Of a DNA stretch of 64,000 bases, positions 57,152 to 64,000 are shown piece after piece. A program made the position numbers and the translations under genes. The DNA is from Macrotis lagotis (Eukaryota; Chordata; Mammalia; Peramelemorphia; Peramelidae). Every line of letters begins with the position of its first letter. Positions within the stretch are counted from its first letter, which is position 1. The notes beneath the pieces are model-generated. The model was not told where the DNA came from and did not search any database. It worked only from the letters and a program-made list of their open reading frames with translations. Where the stretch lies: NCBI RefSeq assembly GCF_037893015.1, contig NC_133661.1, forward strand, positions 220,788,445-220,852,444. Reading direction: 5' to 3'.

Positions 57152-59732
57152 TAGATTTTTTTGTTTATAAAAGAAAGATTTTTATTTATTTTGAATTTTA
57201 CAATTTTCCCCCAATCTTGCTTCCCTCCTCCCCACAGAAGGCAGTCTGTTAGTCTTTATGTTTCCATATTATACATTGATCTAAGTTGAATGTGATGAGA
57301 GAAAAATCATATCCTCAAGGAAGAAAAATAAAGTATAAGAGATAGCAAAATTACAAAGTAAGATAAGTTTTTTTTAATTAAAGGTAATAGTAATTGCTCT
57401 TTGTTCAAGCTCCACAATTCCATTAAGGTTGATCATCAATTCCACATTGCTGTTAGGATATACAGTTTTCTTCTGGGTCTGCTCTTCTCATTTAGCAAAT
57501 CCTTCCAGGCTTCCCTGAATTCCCATCCCTCCTGGTTTCTTATATAACAATAGTATTCTATCACATACATATACCACAGTTCATTAAGCCATTCCCCAAT
57601 TGATTGACATTCACCTAATTTCTCCAATTCTTTGCCACCAAAAACAGGGTTGCTATGAAATAATTTTGTACAAGTGATGTTTTTATCCCTTTTGCATCAT
57701 CTCTTCAGGGTATAGACCAAGTAGTGGTATTGATGGATCAAAGGGTATGCAAATTTTTGTTGACCTTTTCTCCAGAAAGGTTGGATGAGTTCCCAGCTCC
57801 ACCAACAATGTATTAGTGCCCAGATTTCCCACATCCCTTTCAACATTGATCATTGTCCTTTCTGGTCATATTGGTCAGTCTGAGAGGTGGGAAGTAGTAC
57901 CTCAGAGTTGCTTTAATTTGTATTTCTCTAAAAAGTAGTGATTTAGAGAAATTTTTCATTTGATTATGGATCACTTTGATTTCCTCATCTGTAAATTGCC
58001 TTTGCATATCCTTTGACTATTTGTCAATTGGGGAATGGCTTGTTTTCTTAAAAATTTTGACTCAGTTCTATGTATGTTTTAGGAATGAGTCCTTTGTCAG
58101 AAATTCTAGTTGTAAAAATTGTTTCCTAATGTATTTAATTTCTTTTGATCTTGTTTACAGTGGTTTTGTCTGTGCAAAAGTTTTTTAATTTAATGTAATC
58201 AAAATTGTCTAGTTTGTTTTTAATGATGTTCTCCATCTATACCTTGATCATAAACTGCTTCCCTTTCCATAGATCTGACAGGTAAACTATTCCTTGATCT
58301 CCTAGTTTGCTTATAATATTTTTTTATGTCTAAATCCTGTATCCATTTTGATTTTAACTTAGTATAGGGTGTGAGGTGTTGGTTGAATACAAGTTTCTGC
58401 CATACTACTGTTCAATTTTCCCCAACAGTTTTTATCAAAGACAGAGTTTTTATCCCAATAGCTGGACTCTTTGGGCTTATCAAACAGCAGATTACTATCA
58501 TCATTTCCTGATTTTTCACCTAGTCTATTCCACTGATCCACCACTCTATTTCTTAGCCAATACCAGTTTTGATGACTGATACTTTATAATATAATTTTAG
58601 ATCCAGTAGATCTTTTTTACATTTTTTTCCATTGAATCTCTGGAAATTCTTGACTTTTTATTTCTCCATCTGAATTTACTTTTAATTTTTTTCTAATTCA
58701 TTAAAGTAATTTTTTTTGGAATTTTGATTGGTAAGGAACTAAACAAGTAGTTTCATTTTGGTAGAATTGTCATTTTTATTATATTCTTGGCCTATCCATG
58801 AATAGTTGATATTTGCCCAGTTATTTAAATTTGATTTTATTTGTGTGAGAAATGTTTTGTTATTTTTTTCAAAGTTTCCAAGTCTACCTTGGTAGGTAGA
58901 CTCAGGTATTTTATATTGTCTGAACTTACTTTGAATAGCATTTCTCTTTCTAGCTCTTTCTGCTGTATCCTGCTACTCATATATACAGATGTTGAGGATT
59001 TGTGAAGGTCTATTTTATATCCTGTGACTTTGCTAAAGTTGCTAATTATTTTTAGTAGTTTTCAGATGATTTTTTGGGATTCTCTAGGTATATCATCATG
59101 TCATCTGCAGAGTGAAAGTTTTGTCTCTTCCTTCCCAATTCGAATTCCTTCAATTTCTTTTTCTTCTCTTGTTGCTGAAGCTAACATTTCTAATACAATA
59201 TTGAAGAGCAGTAGTGATAATGGGTATCCTTGTTTCACCCTTGACCTTACTGGGAATGCCTCTAACCTATCCCTATTGCATATAATGCTTTTTGATGGTT
59301 TCAGATAGATACTGCTTATTATTCTAAGGAACACTTCACTTATTCCTACGCTCTCTAGTGTTTTTAGTAGGAATGGGTGGTGTATTTTGTCAAATGCTTT
59401 TTCAGCATCTATTGATATAATCATATGATTTCTTATAGGGTTGTTGTTGATATAATTGATTATACTAACAGTTTTCCTAATATTGAACCAACCCTGCATC
59501 CTGGGATAAATCCTACGTGGTCATAATGTATTATCCTAGTGATAACTTGTTATAACTGTTTTGCTAAGATTTTATTTAAGATTTTTGCATCTAGATTCAT
59601 CAGGGAGATAAGTCTATAATTTTCTTTTTCTGTTTTAACTCTTCCTGGTTTAGGTATCAGCACCATATTGGTGTTATAAAAAGAGTTGGGTTATTTTTCC
59701 CAAAAGTTTATATAGATTTAGAACCAATTGTT
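57152..59732 (-). mobile_element. L1 element E, 5'-truncated
   Basis: Minus-strand L1 with 3' UTR (CCCCACAGAAGGCAGTCTGT), ORF2 C-terminal region and part of the reverse transcriptase. A perfect 17-bp target duplication TCAGGTTTTCTCATTCT lies at 57135-57151 and 59733-59749. It ends 5' within the reverse transcriptase (GTTCTAAATCTATATAAACT). 5' truncation with a clean duplication is the standard result of L1 retrotransposition. Confidence 0.97.
57430..59732 (-). pseudogene. L1 E ORF2, truncated
   Basis: Best open part 59101-59499: [60 protein letters not shown], then LSLCR and a stop. The FADD box is destroyed by a small deletion at about 59109 (TCATCTGCAGAGTGAAAG, against TCATCTGCAAAGAGTGAGAG in A). 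Downstream LFDKPKESSYWDKNS and the C-terminal part are in other frames. Confidence 0.9.
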
Positions 59733-59734
59733 TC

Positions 59735-59900
59735 AGGTTTTCTCATTCTAAATTCTATATACATTTCATTGCACCACACTTGATTAGCTGAACTGACAGG
59801 AACACAGAGGAGAGATGCAAGGATGAAGAAAGGAAGGCGGAAACTCCTCCTCCTCCATCATATGGGCATGCAAAACTCACATGTGAGATAGTTTTTAGAT
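59735..59900. repeat. Local duplicated segment, copy 1
   Basis: AGGTTTTCTCATTCTAAATT, GATTAGCTGAACTGACAGGA, ACACAGAGGAGAGATG, CATGTGAGATAG. Pairs with 61087-61258 at clearly reduced identity. The first part is a MIR-like end; the shared sequence continues past it. Confidence 0.7.
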
Positions 59901-60510
59901 TGAGCTCAGAGTGTTTTCCCGAAAATTATGGAGCTTTATTTGTGGCTATAACCTCATAGATCTCTGTGACTTTTCTCTGTCTTCTTTTTTATCAGGAGGA
60001 CAAGGGAAATTAAAGATGTGTCAGCCAAAAGTGCTATGACCAGATGTTGGAGCAAAGAGAAAAATAAAATTTTCCCCATGAATTTGTCTTTAGGAAAGTT
60101 CTATCTCAAAGTTTGAGGGAATGTTTGAGTTTTGTCTTTTCACTTATACCACTAATGGTAGTTCACCTTCCCCTCTTCCATTCATGTATAAACAGATAGA
60201 AGGGTTGAATACCCCTTAGGTGCTATTGTGATATGAGGACCATGCTATATGCTCCTGGGACTGATACTTCCTAATGCCTAAGAAACTGAAGTCCTTAAAT
60301 TATCATTTGGAAAATCAACCATGAAAAGAGGAAAAAAAATACCACAGATTAAAAATAAAATACATATTCTCATTGATGGGTACCATGGAACTAATGTGAA
60401 GAATTTAGTTATCTAGTTTTCATAGAACCTGAGTACCTGGATAGATGAACCATTAAGGAGAAGAACCTCTGGATCTGAGACCAGTCCTTTGAGTTAAGAA
60501 CAAATAGCAA
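59901..60510. other. Unassigned sequence
   Basis: No gene or repeat family recognised. Confidence 0.3.
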
Positions 60511-60646
60511 GGGGGCAGCTAGGTGGCACAGTGAATTGGTTGCCAGCCCTGGAGTCAGGAGAACCTGAGTTCAAATCTGGCCTCAGACACTTAATAATTA
60601 CCTAGTTGTGTGCCTTGGTCCCATTTGCCTTGCAAAAAGACCTAAA
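60511..60646 (+). mobile_element. Marsupial tRNA-derived SINE with internal deletion
   Basis: Plus-strand copy, GGGGGCAGCTAGGTGGCACA. It lacks about 15 bp between GCCTTGG and CCCATTTGCC, where other copies have GCAAGCCACTTAA. Target duplication AAGAACAAATAGCAA and AAGAACAAATAACAA. Confidence 0.96.
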
Positions 60647-61086
60647 AAAGAACAAATAACAAGACCTGAGGCACACGTCAATGTCAACCATACTGGAACA
60701 TCTAACCTGTGGATGGACAGATTTGAACAAAGTATGATAGAAACTGGAGAGGCAATAATAAAATAGAAATTTAATTAATTTAAAATTAATGAAAATGTAA
60801 TTAGGAGTTCTGAGAAAGAGGGCTTGGCATTTTGGGGTAAGAAAGTATTTAATTTATAGAAAAAAACACAAGAGAATTGGACCATGATATAATCATTCTT
60901 ACATCTTAGGTCTTATGGGAACCACCTCCAAGATGATTTTCTCACAGTGGGGTTCAGAATCAGAGTCAATGTGGCAAGAGCTTGGTGCAATATCTAGTTA
61001 AGTTTCAACTAGTAGTTCCATGAAACAGGATTCATGAGCATGTCAAGAGGTATGATGGTTGACTCTCAGGTCCCAGGGAAATAGGG
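60647..61086. other. Unassigned sequence
   Basis: No gene or repeat family recognised. Confidence 0.3.
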
Positions 61087-61258
61087 GAAGGTTTTCTCAT
61101 TTTAAATTCATTATACCTCCCACTGCACAACACTAGATTAGCTGCACTGATGGGAACATAGAGGAGAGAGAAAAGAATGAAGGGAGGAAGGAGTAAGTAT
61201 GTAGGTACATACATAACCTACATCATTTGAACATGTAAAGCCCACATGCGAGATAGCC
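61087..61258. repeat. Local duplicated segment, copy 2
   Basis: AAGGTTTTCTCATTTTAAAT, GATTAGCTGCACTGATGGGA, ACATAGAGGAGAGAG, CACATGCGAGATAG, matching 59735-59900 in the same orientation, about 1.35 kb away. Confidence 0.7.
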
Positions 61259-62737
61259 TGAAAATCATAAATCCCTTAGTGAACACCTAATGCTGATCAG
61301 AGCAATACACTTTTACAGAGGGTGATTTCATCCAGAAAGTAAAAGATTGCTGCTATGTCAACCTCAGGGAATGGCATGCATCCTGGGCCTCAGTTATGGA
61401 AATAGGTTGTCTCCATGTCATTTTGATACCAAAGAATCTATTGACTTCCTATTTAGAATGCCTGCACAACATTTCCCTAAAAAAGAAAAAGACTGTAGTA
61501 CAAGACAGAGCCCCATAAAATGATGAACTGAAGTTATCATCAGATGAATCATTTAACTTCTCTGTGCCTTTGTTTTATCTGGGAAAAAAGGGAGTTTGGG
61601 CATGAGGGTTTATTCTTATTTCAAAAATGTGATCTCATGAGGAGTCTATGAATTTATTATTATATCATGAACCCATGAATTTGTGCAGAATCAATATCAA
61701 TCTGATCAATATCACCTGACTTTTCTCCCATAATCTGGTTTTTCAGGAAGAGATACAGTTTGTTAGCCCAAGTAAATCAGAAAATCATGATTTTGTAGTT
61801 CTTTTAGATGACAAAAGTCATTCGTATTCATTTGCTTCTTTGACAAAAGAATCTATCATATCCTGTTCTTTAATTTTATTCTGATATGAAACCAGCCACC
61901 AAAAGTTTATTATCCTCTAAGGATGGTCATACCTTTCCCACATTGACCACAAACTTAGTCCTCTTTCTATTCACACTCTCAAGCTTTTCTATGTGTTATA
62001 GAGAAAGAGTATTGTATGAGAAAATATTTTTTCATCTTCTAGGTTTTCTGGTTGGGAGGTAGGGGACATGCAAGAAGTAGAGAAGTTAGAAAAAGAATGA
62101 CCTGAATTTTCTTGGGTTTTTACTTTTTTTGTAATTTATGTTTCCCTCAGTCATAAAACTGAATTCTTGGTTTTAGGTAACTTAATAATAATAATAAACT
62201 TAATAGTAAAAACTTATAGTAAAAAGGGCTTCGCTTTAAGTAAAGATAAATTGGAAAAAATAGGGGGAGAATTGGCTGGTGACAGATAAACATCAAGAGG
62301 GAAAAGGCCTTGGTGTTTTCTCATAAAGTCCTACTCATAACTGCTTGATCATCTTGGTCTTATCTTTGATCTGGTCATTCCTTAAGGAGGACAGTTTTTA
62401 GAGCAGTTAACAATAACCTCCAGATCCACCACTATTCCACTTTAGTCAGAGCATTCCTCCCAATAGGCCTTGACATGGAATTTCATTTCTCCCTTCTCCC
62501 AACTGGTATAATACTATGTCAACTTATAAGTATAGCTATTTATAAATCCTTGGCTCTGTTTTCTGAAGAATCCTTTTCTGGTTGGATATCAGGTACATTC
62601 CCAGATGAAACCACTACATTGATTTCTTTTATTTATTGGTATTTTATTTTTCCAAATATATGTTATGAAAGTTTTTTCAACGTTCATCTATATGCATATG
62701 AATATTTTTAAGTTACAAAATTTCCTTCCACTCTCCT
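61259..62737. other. Mostly unassigned, with one MIR-like trace
   Basis: 61545-61640 (TCATTTAACTTCTCTGTGCC, GGCATGAGGGTTTATTC) looks like a MIR relic. Remaining sequence shows no gene or element. Confidence 0.35.
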
Positions 62738-62830
62738 TAGGTAATTATTAAGTGTCTGAGACAGAATTTGAACCCAGGTACTCCTGACTCCGGGGCCAGT
62801 GCTTTATCCACTGCGCCACCTAGCTGCCTC
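62738..62830 (-). mobile_element. Marsupial tRNA-derived SINE, truncated
   Basis: Only the head half of a minus-strand copy (TAGGTAATTATTAAGTGTCT to GCGCCACCTAGCTGCC); the 3' part with TTGCAAGGC is missing. Confidence 0.9.
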
Positions 62831-62969
62831 TCTGCTTAAGTTTTAAACCTCTTTAGTACCTGACCCTAACTTGTCTGTCTGGCCCCTCTGGATAGAACCT
62901 TTCCTCATGGACTCTGATTTAGCTAGCCTGACCTTACAACAACAGCTCTTCAAACAAGGAATATCATCT

Positions 62970-63980
62970 TTTTCTTTTTGACATTTTTCTTATTTTATTA
63001 GTATATTACTTTTCCCTAATTTTGTATTGTGAAAAATTTTACATTCGTTTTAACAAGATTTTGAATTCCAACTTTTTCTCCCTCTCGCCTCTCTTGTTAA
63101 AATGGTAGCCAGTTTGATATAGTTAATACTTGTACTTTTATACATACTATATTTCCATAGTAATCTCTGTTGTAGAAGAAAAAACTTATCAAAAGGAAAA
63201 ATAGTCATAAGAAAAATAAAGCAATAAAGCAATTCAATCTGCATTCAGAATCCACCAGCCATTTATCTGAATAAGGATAGGATTTTTCTTTGTGAGTCCT
63301 TTGAACTCAGTCTTGGATCACTGTGTTGCTGAGAAGAGTTAGGCCACCCTTCAATTTCCAATATTTTTCCATCATGAAAAGGGCTGTTATAAATGTTTTT
63401 GAACATGTAGATCCTTTTTGCTTTTTTATGATTTCTTTGAGACACAATTCTGGTACTGATATTTCTGGATCAAATATTTTTATTTGCCCCTTTAAATTAT
63501 TCTCCAGAATGATAGAATCAGTTCATGATTCTACCAACAATGCATTAATGCCTCAATTTTCTAACATCCTCTCCAATATTTGTTATTTTCCTTGTCATAT
63601 TAGTCAGTCTGATAAGTTTGAGGAGATATTTCAGATTGGCTTTAACTGTATTTCTCAAGATAAAAGCAATCAGGAATACATCTTCATATGCTTAAACATA
63701 GCTTTGATTCTTCATGTAAAAACTGTCTTTTAATATCCTTTGACCATTTGTCAATTGGGAATTGGTTTGTATTCTTATAAATTTGACTCAGTTCTCTATA
63801 AAATTGAAAAATGAGGTCTTTATCAGATACTTGCTATAAAGATTGTAGCTTTCTACTTTCCTTCTAATCTTGTTTACATTTTTATTGTTTGAACAAAGGT
63901 TTTTTGTTCCATATTATCTATTATATATCTTGCAATGTTTTCTATCTCTTGTTGACCTTGAATTATTCCCCCCTCCCCCC
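62970..63980 (-). mobile_element. Old L1/half-L1 3' end, running off the window
   Basis: Minus-strand. Read on plus: TGTGAAAAATTTTACATTCG, CCAGTTTGATATAGTTAATA, TCTTGGATCACTGTG, GGGCTGTTATAAATG, TATCCTTTGACCATTTGTCA, ATTTGACTCAGTTCTCTATA, CTTTATCAGATACTTGC, TCTAATCTTGTTTACAT. Same family as 12230-12850 and the nested half-L1. The ORF2 C-terminal reading frame is destroyed; the 136-codon plus-strand frame here is antisense to it. Its 5' extent is unknown. Confidence 0.8.
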
Positions 63981-64000
63981 GCCTTACAACTGAGCAGTAG

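Noticed and set aside
63323-63733. 136-codon plus-strand frame
   Set aside because: Antisense to an old L1 ORF2 C-terminal remnant.
1-64000. A new multi-gene system
   Set aside because: I looked for clustered intact frames, novel RNAs and ordered repeat arrays; everything substantial resolves to retroelements, two retrocopies, microsatellites or unassigned noncoding DNA.

Overview
This is a stretch of nuclear genome from a mammal, almost certainly a marsupial. It is A+T-rich and intergenic, with no intact host gene. The marsupial assignment rests on about nineteen close copies of a short tRNA-derived SINE (head like GGGGCAGCTAGGTGGCGCAG, 3' end like TTGCCTTGCAAAAACCTAAAA), on older, longer SINEs of the MAR1/Mon1 kind, and on L1 families with the leader CTTCTGGCCAAGATGGTGG. 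These are recalled as typical of marsupials; no database was searched. Nearly every longer open frame is a piece of a broken L1 protein, an antisense shadow, or a translated microsatellite.

Layout. 1-1427: unassigned sequence with a (TA)n tract. 1428-7730: a chimera on the minus strand, made of a full-length L1 5' end, ORF1 and most of ORF2 joined directly to an intronless piece of fascin (FSCN1) coding sequence. 7731-13530: old L2, L1 and SINE debris and microsatellites. 13530-30170: the best structure here. One old half-L1 (HAL1-like) on the minus strand is split by two near full-length plus-strand L1s (13712-20666 and 21771-28315); the second of these L1s lies about 1.1 kb after the first, and three SINEs lie in the remaining half-L1. 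30171-31030: scrambled L1 pieces. 31040-40975: SINEs, L2, CR1/L3-like and MIR-like relics. 40976-42425: a MAR1-type SINE split by a full-length processed pseudogene of CDCA3, with a perfect 14-bp target-site duplication. 42426-52875: old SINEs, a 5'-truncated L1 carrying a solo LTR, and a second half-L1 (51130-52875). 52876-63980: more SINEs, a 5'-truncated L1 with a 17-bp target duplication (57152-59732), a local duplicated pair, an AT-rich block with homeodomain and octamer motifs, and an old L1 3' end running off the window.

The retroelements explain one another. L1 enzymes supplied the machinery for the SINEs and for the FSCN1 and CDCA3 copies, seen as A-rich tails and target duplications. 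The nesting gives a relative age order: half-L1, L2, MIR and MAR1 oldest, then full-length L1s, then the short SINEs and CDCA3. All L1 frames are interrupted, so none of these copies looks active. I did not find a new gene system. The most useful observations are the L1-fascin chimera, an ORF1 coiled coil that differs by steps of 42 bp (two heptads) between the three L1 copies, and the nested half-L1.
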